Shown here piece after piece: positions 9,170 to 18,009 of a stretch of DNA of 30,720 bases. Made by a program: the position numbers and the translations under genes. The notes below the pieces were generated by a model. It was not told the origin of the DNA. It searched no databases and saw nothing but the letters and a program-made list of their open reading frames with translations. Position 1 is the stretch's first letter. Each line of letters begins with the position of its first letter. The stretch comes from Bryobacterales bacterium (GTDB lineage: Bacteria > Acidobacteriota > Terriglobia > Bryobacterales > Bryobacteraceae), in contig PKZC01000358.1 of the NCBI GenBank assembly GCA_003132905.1, positions 1 through 30,720 on the forward strand, in the 5' to 3' direction.

Positions 9170-10260
9170 GCGCGCACCTCGGCGATGGCGCGCACTATGG
9201 CGCCCGCGATTTGGTTCAAGGGCACGACGCTGTCGATAACGCCGGCCTGGATGGCTTCCCGCGGCATCCCAAAAACCACGCAGCTGGCCTCGTCCTGAGC
9301 GATGGTAAAACTTCCCCCGCGCTTCAGCATCCGCGTCCCGGCCGTCCCATCGTTCCCCATGCCGGTCAAAATCGCCACGATGGAGCGGCCGGGGAAATTG
9401 AGCGCCACCGAGCGGAACAGATAATCGACCGAGGGACGGCAGGCGTTCTCCGGCGGATCGTCGGTAATGCAAATGGTGATCGCGCCGTTGGGCCCGGGAC
9501 CTAGCTTCATCTGCTTGCCCCCTGGGGCCAAATAGGCGCAATTGGCCTGTGCCACCTCTCCGTTCTGCGCCTCTTTCACCCGAATGGCGCTCTTGGTTTG
9601 CAAACGCTGCGCGAGCGCATCTGTGAATAGTGCCGGCATATGCTGCACGATGAAGATCGGCGCGCCAATTTTCGCTGGCCACGCCGGTAACAACTCGGCC
9701 AGCGCGGTGGGGCCGCCGGTCGAAACCCCAATCAGTACGATGGGAGCGCCCTTGCGGCCCGGCGTACGGCCCGCCGACGCTTCTGGAACCTGGGGCGCGG
9801 CCGGACACAAAGCGCCTGCTTGTCTCGCCCCGGTTTTGAGAATCGACCGGATTTCACGCTGCCGCGCCAGCGTCTGGATGATCGGCCGCAGGCTGTCGCG
9901 AAGCTGCACCAGGTTTTCGTCCCGCGATTTTCCCTCTGGTTTGGTGATGAAATCGAAGGCTCCCGCCTCGAGCGCCCGAATCGTCATGTGGCCGCCCTTC
10001 ACTGTCAGGGAACTCAGCATGACAACGGTCGTCTTCTGCCCTGAGGCGTGCATGGCCTGCAGCACCTCTATGCCGTTCATCTCCGGCATTTCGATGTCGA
10101 GCGTCACCAGGTCCGGCTGCAGCGCCGCGATGCGCGCCAGAGCCAGCTTGCCGTTTGAGGCGGTCCCTACCACCTCCACATCCGGTATTCCCGCCAGAGC
10201 ATCGGAAATAATCCGGCGAAATAGGGACGTATCGTCCACCACCAACACTCGAGTATTCAT
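9166..10260 (-). CDS. cheB: Chemotaxis response regulator / protein-glutamate methylesterase CheB
   Basis: A 364-residue two-domain enzyme that removes methyl groups from (and can deamidate) chemoreceptors after CheA phosphorylates it. The receiver domain spans 1-125 with Asp55 (TLDIEMPEM) and Lys107. A linker with Ala/Pro (about 144-170) follows, then the methylesterase domain with the catalytic triad Ser180 (IGVSTGG), His207 (VQHMP) and Asp304 (GMGNDG). All active-site residues are present. The ATG at 10260 has no strong ribosome binding site and follows a 77-base gap after the upstream MCP, so it may depend on read-through transcription. Its stop overlaps the cheR start. Confidence 0.96.
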   Translation of the reverse strand: MNTRVLVVDDTSLFRRIISDALAGIPDVEVVGTASNGKLALARIAALQPDLVTLDIEMPEMNGIEVLQAMHASGQKTTVVMLSSLTVKGGHMTIRALEAGAFDFITKPEGKSRDENLVQLRDSLRPIIQTLARQREIRSILKTGARQAGALCPAAPQVPEASAGRTPGRKGAPIVLIGVSTGGPTALAELLPAWPAKIGAPIFIVQHMPALFTDALAQRLQTKSAIRVKEAQNGEVAQANCAYLAPGGKQMKLGPGPNGAITICITDDPPENACRPSVDYLFRSVALNFPGRSIVAILTGMGNDGTAGTRMLKRGGSFTIAQDEASCVVFGMPREAIQAGVIDSVVPLNQIAGAIVRAIAEVRA

Positions 10261-10337
10261 CCGAATGAACCAGTCGCTTTCTGGGTCATGCTTTGTGCCC
10301 GCCTGGCGCCGGATAAGCGGATGGCTTCACGTGACTC

Positions 10338-12002
10338 CTAGATGTGGAAACGGCCGACCGTAATCTTGAGACCTTCGGCGACGGTAGAGAGCTCTCCGGC
10401 GCTGACGCGCACTTGGCCGCTGCCGCCGGCCATTACCTTGGCGGACTCATCTACGTCCACGATACCTTTCGCAATCTCGCGGGATGCCTGCGATGTCTTT
10501 TCCACTCGGGTATTTGCATCCGCTACCCCTGCGGATGCCGCGGCAATGTTCCGTGCGATATCCTTGGTCGCCGTCGACTGTTCTTCAATGGCCGCCGCAA
10601 TCGAACCCACAATGGCGCTCACGTCCAGGATGATCTGCGATACCTTGCCGATTTCAGCGATCCCGCCTTCGGTGGCCGATTGAACGCCGGCGATTCGCGC
10701 CTTGATATCCTGCGTGGCGGCAGCCGTCTGTTGCGCCAGGGCCTTGATTTCGGTCGCCACCACGGCGAAGCCTTTTCCGGCCGATCCGGCGCGCGCCGCT
10801 TCAATGGTCGCGTTCAGCGCCAGCAAATTCGTTTGCGACGAGATCTCGGTGATGGTCTCCGTTACCTTGCCGATCTCGCGCGCCGCCGCGCCCAGTTGAT
10901 CGATCTGCTCGGTGATCCTGGCTGCCTGGCGGGTGGCCTCATCGGTGATCCGGCGCGCTTTCTCAGAGTTCTGAGCAATCTCGCCAATGGTCGACGTCAT
11001 TTGCTCGGTGGCCGAAGAGACATGCGCGAGATTCGTGGTGGTCTGCTCCATTCCCGCCGCTACCGACGTGATGTTGGAGCTCATCTCTTCAGCCGCCGCC
11101 GAAACAGAGTGGGCTTTATCGGAGGCGTGCTCGGAACCAGCCGTCATCGCGGTGGAACTCGCGATCAGTTCGGTGGAAGACGACGACAGCACCTCTATGC
11201 CGCCCGAAACCTCCTGAATCATCGTCCTCAAAGCCACGATCATGGCTTGCTTGGCGCGTGCCAGCGTGCCGATTTCGTCGCCGCGCGTCTGAAATTCGGC
11301 GGACGCGTCCTCCGACAAGTCGCCCCCCGCGATTCGACCCAGATGCGCCACCACCATATCCAATGGCCTCGCGATACCGCGAGCGAGAATCACTCCGCCC
11401 GCTACCGCTCCGGCTGCCGCGAACAAACAGCCGCCTATCAGCGCCACCAAGACAATGCTCGAGTTCGTCTTGCGATTCTTCTCATTTACCGCCACCAGTT
11501 GCCGCTCGAAATCGGAAGCTTCTTTCGCCTTGACCCTCAGACTCAACTTGCCGAGGGGCAGGTCGTATTCCTTGCTTGCTTGACCATATTGTCGAGCGCG
11601 TAAGAGAGCAATGATGTGATCGTTCGCCGCCGTTCTTTTTATCGTGATCGCAGCCATTTCCGCCGCCTGCTGCATGGATTCGGGGTTGGTCGTCCGCGCT
11701 TGGAACTCGTCCATGGCGGCGTCGCGGGTCTTGGCATAGGCCAGCAGCTCGTTCAGCAGCGGCTCGGTGGCCTTCTTCGCCCGCACCATCTTTCCCATAT
11801 CGATGCTGATGTTGGCCTGCTCGCCTGCGATGGTCCCCGCCAGCTCCGCTTGCGAAAGCCGCTCGATGGTGTCTTCGGTCAGCCTTTGGCTGCTGTGCTG
11901 GCCCCATATTGCGATCGTGCACAAGCCAATCAAAAGCAACACGATCCCTGCCAGCACGAGGCCGATTTTCCTCCCGATTCCGATATTTGATATGGATGTC
12001 AT
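10338..12002 (-). CDS. Methyl-accepting chemotaxis protein
   Basis: A 554-residue membrane chemoreceptor: membrane helix about 11-33, a helical periplasmic sensor about 35-180, membrane helix about 182-205, HAMP about 205-258, and a cytoplasmic coiled-coil signalling domain. The kinase-contact tip is [20 protein letters not shown] (385-404), followed by [16 protein letters not shown]. It ends FHI-TAG with no CheR-docking pentapeptide tail. From about residue 301 to 440 it is almost identical to the MCP part of the gene at 11999-14191, while the sensor parts differ, so the pair is a tandem duplication with a homogenised signalling half. Its ATG overlaps the upstream stop (ATGA, 11999-12002). 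The ligand is unknown. Confidence 0.94.
   Translation of the reverse strand: MTSISNIGIGRKIGLVLAGIVLLLIGLCTIAIWGQHSSQRLTEDTIERLSQAELAGTIAGEQANISIDMGKMVRAKKATEPLLNELLAYAKTRDAAMDEFQARTTNPESMQQAAEMAAITIKRTAANDHIIALLRARQYGQASKEYDLPLGKLSLRVKAKEASDFERQLVAVNEKNRKTNSSIVLVALIGGCLFAAAGAVAGGVILARGIARPLDMVVAHLGRIAGGDLSEDASAEFQTRGDEIGTLARAKQAMIVALRTMIQEVSGGIEVLSSSSTELIASSTAMTAGSEHASDKAHSVSAAAEEMSSNITSVAAGMEQTTTNLAHVSSATEQMTSTIGEIAQNSEKARRITDEATRQAARITEQIDQLGAAAREIGKVTETITEISSQTNLLALNATIEAARAGSAGKGFAVVATEIKALAQQTAAATQDIKARIAGVQSATEGGIAEIGKVSQIILDVSAIVGSIAAAIEEQSTATKDIARNIAAASAGVADANTRVEKTSQASREIAKGIVDVDESAKVMAGGSGQVRVSAGELSTVAEGLKITVGRFHI
10683..11102 (-). repeat. Near-identical MCP signalling segment, copy in the plain MCP
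   Basis: Encodes residues about 301-440 of the MCP at 10338-12002. It matches 12869-13288 at a constant offset of 2186 bases, with only about three residue differences after the first two positions. Long stretches of DNA are also identical. Confidence 0.8.
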
Positions 12003-12490
12003 TTCCCCGCTGCCGCTACCGGACCGGACTGCTGCCGCGAGCTTTCGTTCAGAATTTCACGAGGATTCAGAACGGCGATGACATGCCCGCCCGCCCGGCA
12101 TACCTGTTGAAAGAAGCGCGACTGCGCCGCCGGAATATTGATGGGCAGGGATTCTTCCTGGCCCGGTTCCACCTCCACCACTTCTCCCGTCCGATCCACC
12201 AGTATCCCCAGGAACTCGTTGCGGTCTTCAATAACGAACACCCGGCTCTCGCGAGTGAGGACGCTTTTGCCGAGTCCGAGTATGATCCTCGGATCGAGCA
12301 ATGTCACGATCTTGCCCCGCAGATTCATGACGCCCACCACTTCGGCGGGTGCGTGCCTTACTTTCGTGACCGATTCCACCCGTATCACTTCCTGGACGCC
12401 CGTCGCATCCAGGGCGCACAGGGCGTCTCCCACGAAGAAAGTTGCCAGTAGCGAAGCCTGAGCTCTCGACTCGATCTGTGTGTCTGCCAT
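11999..12490 (-). other. Embedded CheW reading frame with its own start inside the fused gene
   Basis: ATG at 12490 (Met568 of the fusion) opens a 163-residue CheW. It is preceded by AGGAGA (12498-12503) seven bases upstream, a much better Shine-Dalgarno site than that of the whole fused gene. Free CheW could therefore be made from the same mRNA alongside the fused receptor. The site's survival fits an ancestral mcp-cheW-mcp gene order. Whether internal initiation takes place is not shown by sequence. Confidence 0.55.
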
Positions 12491-14191
12491 TTTTGGTTCT
12501 CCTGAAACGTCGTCAATTGCGTACGAGATGTGGAAGCGCGCCATCGTTACCCTCAGCCCTTCGGCCACGCTCGACAGTCCGTCGGCGCTGGCCCGGACGT
12601 GATCGCTGCTCGTTGCCATTTCCTTGGCCGACTGGTCGACGCTGACAATATCCTTGGCGATTTCGCGCGATACTTGCGATGTCTCCGCCACGCGTGTATT
12701 GGCGTCGTTTACACCTACCGAAGCCTCGGCAATGTTGCGGGCGATACCCTTGGTCGCGGTCGACTGTTCTTCGATGGCCGCCGCAATGGAGGCGACAATC
12801 GCGCTCACGTCCACGATGATCTGCGAAACTTTGCCGATTTCAGTGATTCCGCCTTCGGTGGCGGATTGAACGCTGGCAATCCGCGCCTTGATATCCTGCG
12901 TGGCCGCGGCCGTCTGTTGCGCCAGGGCCTTGATTTCCGTCGCCACCACGGCGAAGCCTTTTCCGGCCGATCCGGCGCGCGCCGCCTCAATGGTCGCGTT
13001 GAGCGCCAGTAGATTGGTCTGCGATGAGATCTCGGTGATGGTTTCGGTTACTTTGCCGATCTCACGCGCCGCCGCGCCCAGTTGATCGATCTGCTCGGTG
13101 ATGCGGGCGGCCTGCTTGGTGGCCTCATCGGTAATCCGGCGCGCTTTTTCGGAGTTCTGCGCAATCTCGCCAATGGTCGACGTCATCTGCTCGGTGGCCG
13201 AAGAGACATGCGATAGATTTGTGGTGGTCTGCTCCATTCCGGCCGCCACCGACGTGATGTTAGAGCTCATCTCTTCAGCCGCCGCCGATAGCAAATGAGC
13301 TTTATCGGAGGCATGCTGGGAGCCGGTGGTCATCTCACTCGAACTCGACATCAGTTCGGTGGAAGAGGACGCGAGCAGTTGAATGTCGCCCGAGATTTCC
13401 TGAACCATCTTCCGCAAAGCCCCGATCATGCTTTGCTGGGCGCACGCTAGCGTGCCGATTTCGTCGCCCCGCGCCTGATATTCGGCCGAAGCGTCGTGTG
13501 ACAGGTCGCCCCCGGCAATCTGACCCAAATGGGTTACCACGCCAGCGAGAGGCGTCGCGATGCCGCGCGTGAGGACGATGCCCCCGAATATCGCTCCGAC
13601 CAGCGCGAACAGGCTGCCAACGATCAGCGCCATCCAGACGGTGCTCGCGGTTTCCTTGCTACTCTTCTCGCCTTCGATCACCCGGTCGTCCTGAAACTGA
13701 GACGCCTCCTTGGCTTTGGCACGTATGGTGTCGGACATGATGGCATACGACTTAAAGCTTCGCTGCGCATCCGCGAATCGGCTCGCGCTGAGCTGTTCCA
13801 TGGCTTTCTTGCTGGTAGCCCCGGCTGAATCGATAAGTTCCGCTATATCCGCGCCGTGTTTGATGCTGATAGGGGAATCCGCCAGTTTCTTGAACTCCTC
13901 CACAGCTTCCAGGCGGCTTTTCTTCCGTTCAACGATCCGATCCATGAGATCCTGAGGGGCCTTTTTTGCAACGACCATCCTTCCAATGTCTAGAGCGACC
14001 GCCGCGGTGTCACCGGAAATTCTTTCCGCCAGTCGCGCCTTAGTGAGGCGCTGGATCATGAGCACCGACTGCTTTTGGTTGGCGCTGATGCCCCACAAGG
14101 ACAGCCCCGATAAGCCCGCCAAGATCAAGATGATTCCACCCAGAACCAGTGCAATCTTCTTCCCGATTTTCATATTCGCTATGGATGTCAT
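11999..14191 (-). CDS. Methyl-accepting chemotaxis protein fused to a C-terminal CheW domain
   Basis: A 730-residue fusion. Residues 1-555 are a complete receptor: membrane helices about 11-33 and 184-207, a helical periplasmic sensor between them, HAMP, and a signalling coiled coil with tip [20 protein letters not shown] (386-405). After FHI (555), where the sister MCP stops, the frame continues through Ser556 (TCG 12524-12526) and 11 more residues into a full CheW domain starting at Met568. Typical CheW features are [17 protein letters not shown] and the [12 protein letters not shown] block. CheW normally bridges receptor and CheA; here it is tethered, and no separate cheW gene is seen. The fusion looks like a lost TAG stop between an mcp and a cheW gene. 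The ribosome binding site ahead of the ATG at 14191 is weak. Confidence 0.94.
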   Translation of the reverse strand: MTSIANMKIGKKIALVLGGIILILAGLSGLSLWGISANQKQSVLMIQRLTKARLAERISGDTAAVALDIGRMVVAKKAPQDLMDRIVERKKSRLEAVEEFKKLADSPISIKHGADIAELIDSAGATSKKAMEQLSASRFADAQRSFKSYAIMSDTIRAKAKEASQFQDDRVIEGEKSSKETASTVWMALIVGSLFALVGAIFGGIVLTRGIATPLAGVVTHLGQIAGGDLSHDASAEYQARGDEIGTLACAQQSMIGALRKMVQEISGDIQLLASSSTELMSSSSEMTTGSQHASDKAHLLSAAAEEMSSNITSVAAGMEQTTTNLSHVSSATEQMTSTIGEIAQNSEKARRITDEATKQAARITEQIDQLGAAAREIGKVTETITEISSQTNLLALNATIEAARAGSAGKGFAVVATEIKALAQQTAAATQDIKARIASVQSATEGGITEIGKVSQIIVDVSAIVASIAAAIEEQSTATKGIARNIAEASVGVNDANTRVAETSQVSREIAKDIVSVDQSAKEMATSSDHVRASADGLSSVAEGLRVTMARFHISYAIDDVSGEPKMADTQIESRAQASLLATFFVGDALCALDATGVQEVIRVESVTKVRHAPAEVVGVMNLRGKIVTLLDPRIILGLGKSVLTRESRVFVIEDRNEFLGILVDRTGEVVEVEPGQEESLPINIPAAQSRFFQQVCRAGGHVIAVLNPREILNESSRQQSGPVAAAGK
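12498..12503 (-). promoter_or_regulatory. Internal ribosome binding site ahead of the CheW start
   Basis: AGGAGA on the minus strand, seven bases before ATG 12490, lies in what would be the old mcp-cheW spacer. Confidence 0.55.
12869..13288 (-). repeat. Near-identical MCP signalling segment, copy in the MCP-CheW fusion
   Basis: Partner of the repeat at 10683-11102. The high identity covers the kinase-contact half of the receptors and fades in the sensor and HAMP regions, as expected from duplication followed by gene conversion or strong constraint. Recombination between the copies would delete the CheW segment and make one hybrid receptor. Confidence 0.8.
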
Positions 14192-14210
14192 TTGTTTTCG
14201 TTTTTCGTTT

Positions 14211-17200
14211 CTAGGCCGTGACCGGAGATTTTCTGAGATCTATCCCGCTAAGGGCTTTCCCGATGCTGTCAAGCAGCTGCTCCTGGTCCAGCTTTACCTG
14301 GTACTCATTCAGGCCTACGGCAAGGCCATGCGCCATCTCTTCCTCGCTGGCAAGAGTAGACAGCGCGATGATCGGCAGATGGTCGAAGCGCGCGTCGGCC
14401 CGGATACGTTTCGTCAATCCCAGGCCGTCCAGACGTGGCATTTCGATATCGGTGGTTACCAGCGAGATCTCGCTCGCGTGGCTGTCCAACATCTCCCAAG
14501 CGGATTGCCCATCGTCGGCCGTCAATACTTTGTAGCCGACGCCTTCCATCAGCCGTTGGATCTGCCCGCGGAAGAAGTCCGAGTCTTCGGCCACCAGAAT
14601 CGTGGCGCCTTGCAAGGACAGATCGAGCGGCGTTGCCGCCCTCCGCTCCGGCTCCGGCCCCGCACGCCGGAACTTGCCCGCCAATTCGAAAATATCCAGC
14701 ATCAAAGTGGTGCGCCCGTTCAGCAGCGCCGAACCGGCTACGCCCGGCTGCCGGAGCGTCCCGGTGTCCATCACCACGCGGGTTTCCACCATGTCCAGCG
14801 GCTCGGCCGCCAGCAACCCCAGGGTCTTGCCCGCGCAATCGAACACCACCACTACCCATTGCTGCGATTCCACCATTTCATCCACCGCCGCCACGTCGCG
14901 CAGCGCCACCAAAGGCAGGCTCACTCCGCCGTATTGCATGGTCCGCCGGCCGCCCAGGTTTTCCACTTGCGCCGCGCGCACCCGCTCGACGCGCGTCACC
15001 AGTTCGATCGGTACCGCGCAATCTTCGCCCGGGCCGTTCTGGAACAGCAGCAGCGAGCGCATCTCGCCGGCGGCGTCGTCATTGGCCGACACCTCGGCTG
15101 TCGTGGTTGGATTGGCGGCGCGCGACAGGCCGGCTTGCGCCGCCAAACCAGCTACGTCCAAAATCACCGCCACTTGCCCGTCGCCCAGAATGGTGGCCCC
15201 GGCATACTCCACCAGGCCCTGTAAGTGCCGGCCCATGGGTTTGACTACGATCTCGACGGTGTCGTGAAGTTCTCCCACCACCAGGCCGTACTCCATCGTT
15301 CCCGCATCCACCAAAACAATGTTGAGCGCTCTCGATCCACGCTCGGCTCGAGCATTGCCGAGCGCGTCGCATAAGTAAACCATGGGAACCAGCCGATTGC
15401 GCAGCAGCACCAGTTCGGCGTCGCCCGCCCGGTGCGTCCGCTGTTCGATCTGGTCGGCTGGGATCCGAATCAACTCGCCCACGCTCACTTGCGGAATAGC
15501 GAAACGTTCACCGCAATCGGACACCAGCAGCGATGGAATGATGGCTAACGTGAGCGGCAGCTTGATGCGGAAAGCCGAACCGCGCCCGGGCACCGAATCA
15601 ATCTCGACTTTGCCTCCCAGCCGGTCCAGATTGGTCTTGACCACATCCATGCCGACGCCCCGGCCCGATACGTTGCTGAGCTTCTCGGCTGTCGAGACGC
15701 CGGGCATGAAAATCAGCTCCTGCTTCTCGTAGTCCGACATCTTCTGGAGCCGCTCGGCGGTAATCATCCCTTTGGCAACCGCCGAGGCGCCAATCTTGTC
15801 TCCCGCCAGGCCTTTGCCGTCGTCTGAAATCTCGATCACCACTTGTCCGGCCTGGTGCCGGGCCGCGAGCACTACAGTGCCCATGGCCGGCTTTTTCGCG
15901 GCCACGCGCGCGGCCGGCGATTCCACGCCGTGGTCCACCGAGTTCCTCACCATGTGGGTTAGCGGATCGCTCAGGCCTTCGAGAATGGTCTTGTCGAGCT
16001 CCACCTCGCCGCCTTCCAGTTTCAGCTGAACCTCTTTACCCAGTTGACTGGCCAGATCTCGCACCAGGCGCGGGAATTTGGCAAACAGGCTGGAGACCGG
16101 CTGCATCCTGGTGAGTGAAACCGCTCCCTGCAGTTCGGACGTCACCAGGCTCACCCGATAAGCTCCGGCCGCGATCCCTTCCTTGTCCTCATTGCGGACC
16201 GCCTCGTTCAGTTGATTCCTTCCCAGCACCAGTTCGCCCGCCAGAGTCATCAAGGAATCCAGCAGAGCCACGTTCAGCCGAACCGTGGTCTCGGCCTGCG
16301 ACGTCTGTGCGGCATGCACCGGTTTTGAAACCTCGGCGTGTTCTTCCACTAATGCCGCAGCGACTTCAGGCGCTGCCGCGGGTGCGTCCGGCGTTGCAGA
16401 AGGGGCGGAAGGGGCGGCGGGGGCGGCGGGGACGGCTGCCGCCTCCCGGGCTTGCATGGTTTTCGCTGCCCCTTCGTTGCTCACTTGATGGATCCGCTCT
16501 AAACGCAAATCGAGAACCTGGCAGAGCGAATAGCCATCGAGCGCGGTCGAATAAAGGACGTCCAGCAGGAGCTTGTCCGATGGCGCCTGATCGAGCGTGC
16601 CGGCCGATTCCAAATCGAATTCGGTGGTGAGAATTTCGCCGCATTTCATCAGATTATTCAGCACTTCGAGCGGGCTCTGGCCGCGCCGCTGAATATCGTG
16701 AATCAGATCGTACTCGATCACATACACGGTCTTGCCGGCGCGCTGCGCCTGCTGCATGTCGAAAACCGAGGCGGTGATCCGTCGGCTGCCGTTGGGAATC
16801 GAGACGGCTACCGTTTCTTCGGTCGAGTGTTTTTGATCGGGCTCGAGATGCGCTTCCGCCAGGCGGCCCAATGCTTCGGTAAACTCCGAGATATCGGCGT
16901 TGTTGCTGTCGGCGTAGTCCTGAATCAGGGTGCGCAGCTTGTCAAAGGCCAGCAACAGGATGCTCACGATCTCCGAGTTCGGGATCATCTGGCCCGAGCG
17001 CACCAGATCGAGAACGTTTTCGGTGCGGTGCCCCAGTTCCTTGATCTTATGCAGGTCGAAAAAACCCGCGCCCCCTTTGATGGAATGGGCGGCCCGGAAC
17101 ACACGGTTGACCAGCTGTTCATCGATGGCCGCGCCAGACTGTTCCATCGAGAGCAGATCCGCCTCGATGGTGGTCAGATGCTCGCGGCATTCGGCCAGAT

Positions 17201-17240
17201 ACTCCAGTATGATTTCGTCGTCCAGGTTAGGCTCGCTCAT
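14211..17240 (-). CDS. cheA: Chemotaxis histidine kinase CheA with two CheW-like domains and a receiver
   Basis: A 1009-residue central kinase of the chemosensory system. Domains: Hpt with AAHSIKGG (phospho-acceptor His52); an intermediate region about 153-255 that may serve as P2; an Ala/Pro linker about 265-300; dimerisation helices about 318-390; an ATPase with HMVRNSVDHGVES (N box, 429-441), DDGKGL and GRGVGMDVV (527-534); a first CheW-like domain about 562-700; a second, less usual one about 725-857; and a C-terminal receiver with Asp931 (TTDIEMPRLDG) and Lys983. The receiver may act as phosphate sink or stand in for the absent CheY. A good site (AGGAAA) precedes the ATG. It lies 30 bases after the STAS gene and 19 bases before the MCP-CheW gene. 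The architecture resembles CheA of alternative-function chemosensory systems. Confidence 0.95.
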   Translation of the reverse strand: MSEPNLDDEIILEYLAECREHLTTIEADLLSMEQSGAAIDEQLVNRVFRAAHSIKGGAGFFDLHKIKELGHRTENVLDLVRSGQMIPNSEIVSILLLAFDKLRTLIQDYADSNNADISEFTEALGRLAEAHLEPDQKHSTEETVAVSIPNGSRRITASVFDMQQAQRAGKTVYVIEYDLIHDIQRRGQSPLEVLNNLMKCGEILTTEFDLESAGTLDQAPSDKLLLDVLYSTALDGYSLCQVLDLRLERIHQVSNEGAAKTMQAREAAAVPAAPAAPSAPSATPDAPAAAPEVAAALVEEHAEVSKPVHAAQTSQAETTVRLNVALLDSLMTLAGELVLGRNQLNEAVRNEDKEGIAAGAYRVSLVTSELQGAVSLTRMQPVSSLFAKFPRLVRDLASQLGKEVQLKLEGGEVELDKTILEGLSDPLTHMVRNSVDHGVESPAARVAAKKPAMGTVVLAARHQAGQVVIEISDDGKGLAGDKIGASAVAKGMITAERLQKMSDYEKQELIFMPGVSTAEKLSNVSGRGVGMDVVKTNLDRLGGKVEIDSVPGRGSAFRIKLPLTLAIIPSLLVSDCGERFAIPQVSVGELIRIPADQIEQRTHRAGDAELVLLRNRLVPMVYLCDALGNARAERGSRALNIVLVDAGTMEYGLVVGELHDTVEIVVKPMGRHLQGLVEYAGATILGDGQVAVILDVAGLAAQAGLSRAANPTTTAEVSANDDAAGEMRSLLLFQNGPGEDCAVPIELVTRVERVRAAQVENLGGRRTMQYGGVSLPLVALRDVAAVDEMVESQQWVVVVFDCAGKTLGLLAAEPLDMVETRVVMDTGTLRQPGVAGSALLNGRTTLMLDIFELAGKFRRAGPEPERRAATPLDLSLQGATILVAEDSDFFRGQIQRLMEGVGYKVLTADDGQSAWEMLDSHASEISLVTTDIEMPRLDGLGLTKRIRADARFDHLPIIALSTLASEEEMAHGLAVGLNEYQVKLDQEQLLDSIGKALSGIDLRKSPVTA

Positions 17241-17270
17241 GGTTTCCTTTCATCCCTTGTTTCCAGAGCC

Positions 17271-17582
17271 TTAGCTTCCGGAAACCGAAAAGTGCTGATG
17301 GATGCGCATGGTCCAGAAAAGATCGAGGATGTCCTTGGAGGCATGAATGACCGTCAGATCCCCGCCGGCTTTCTTTAATGAGTTGTGCGCCGAGATCAAC
17401 AAGCCGATGCCAGTGGAGTCGACCATCCGGGTGCCAGCCAGGTCCAGTGTCAGATGAACCGTTCCCCCTGCTAACATCTCCTGCAGTTTGGAGCGCAAGG
17501 CGGGCAGCCTGGCTGCTATCAGATCGCCGTCCAGCTGTACCACGGCGGCGGTGACTTCTTGGGTTTTGGTCTCTTTGTTCAT
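17271..17582 (-). CDS. STAS-domain anti-sigma factor antagonist
   Basis: A roughly 103-residue single STAS domain of the SpoIIAA/RsbV/BldG type. Unphosphorylated protein binds an anti-sigma kinase and frees its target; the kinase inactivates it by phosphorylating a Ser. The expected site is visible in MVDSTGIGLL (the Ser in DSTG, about residue 56), followed by an Ala-His-Asn-Ser helix. An upstream ATG at 17591 is possible. I prefer the ATG at 17582 because AAGGA sits eight bases before it, while the other start has that sequence directly abutting it. It lies 25 bases after the anti-sigma kinase gene and just before cheA, linking partner switching with the chemosensory genes. Confidence 0.92.
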   Translation of the reverse strand: MNKETKTQEVTAAVVQLDGDLIAARLPALRSKLQEMLAGGTVHLTLDLAGTRMVDSTGIGLLISAHNSLKKAGGDLTVIHASKDILDLFWTMRIHQHFSVSGS

Positions 17583-17607
17583 TAGGTCCATCCTTAGGCC
17601 TTATCGG

Positions 17608-18009
17608 TCAAAAGCGTTGAATCAACGTCACTGAATTTCCGCTGGGATTGAAGCGGACGGACTTGGCGTAATGGCGGAAGATCTCGATTCCCCGGCCGTG
17701 AGTGTCCTCCGAACCAGCTTGCCGATCCCAGACCGCCCGCCAGTCGAACCCTTTGCCACCGTCCCGAATCGCGATGATGAGGCGGCCCCGCTTGACCCGC
17801 AGCACGCAGGATATGCGCTGGCGCGGATCTTCGGAGGCTCCATGTACCACCGAATTTGTCAGCGCTTCCCGCAACAGCAGTTCCGAGGAGAAAGCATCCA
17901 GGTCCGAGCAGGCTACCCCGCGCCAGTGCTGGAACTGGACGCAAAAGCTTTCAATCGCCTCGAGCGTGGCCGGCAGCTCTACCCGCAGTTCGCTTCTCGG
18001 AGCTTTCAC
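17608..18009 (-). CDS. RsbW-type anti-sigma serine kinase (HATPase_c_2)
   Basis: A 133-residue GHKL-type ATPase: N box LLLREALTNSVVHGA (Asn52), G1 IRDGGKGFDW (Asp83), and G2 HGRGIEIFRH (104-113). Proteins of this type bind and inhibit a sigma factor or another partner, and phosphorylate the STAS antagonist. The frame is open further upstream, but that part overlaps the phosphatase gene and is not protein-like. The GTG at 18009 overlaps the phosphatase stop as GTGA and begins exactly where the domain does, so I chose it. With the neighbouring PP2C phosphatase and STAS protein it completes a partner-switching trio. No sigma factor gene is in the window, so the target is unknown. Confidence 0.9.
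   Translation of the reverse strand: MKAPRSELRVELPATLEAIESFCVQFQHWRGVACSDLDAFSSELLLREALTNSVVHGASEDPRQRISCVLRVKRGRLIIAIRDGGKGFDWRAVWDRQAGSEDTHGRGIEIFRHYAKSVRFNPSGNSVTLIQRF

Noticed and set aside
9170..9808. 213-codon in-frame extension upstream of cheR
   Set aside because: It lies entirely over cheB in another frame, is rich in Arg and Gly and has no CheR-like sequence; the ATGA start at 9169 fits the domain.
10344..11603. 419-codon plus-strand open frame opposite the MCP
   Set aside because: Shadow of a high-GC gene; a similar shadow appears opposite the duplicated MCP (12530-13012), as expected from the repeat and not from a second gene.
13986..15224. 412-codon plus-strand open frame opposite cheA
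   Set aside because: Low-complexity antisense translation, rich in Arg, His and Gln; cheA on the other strand has full domain support.
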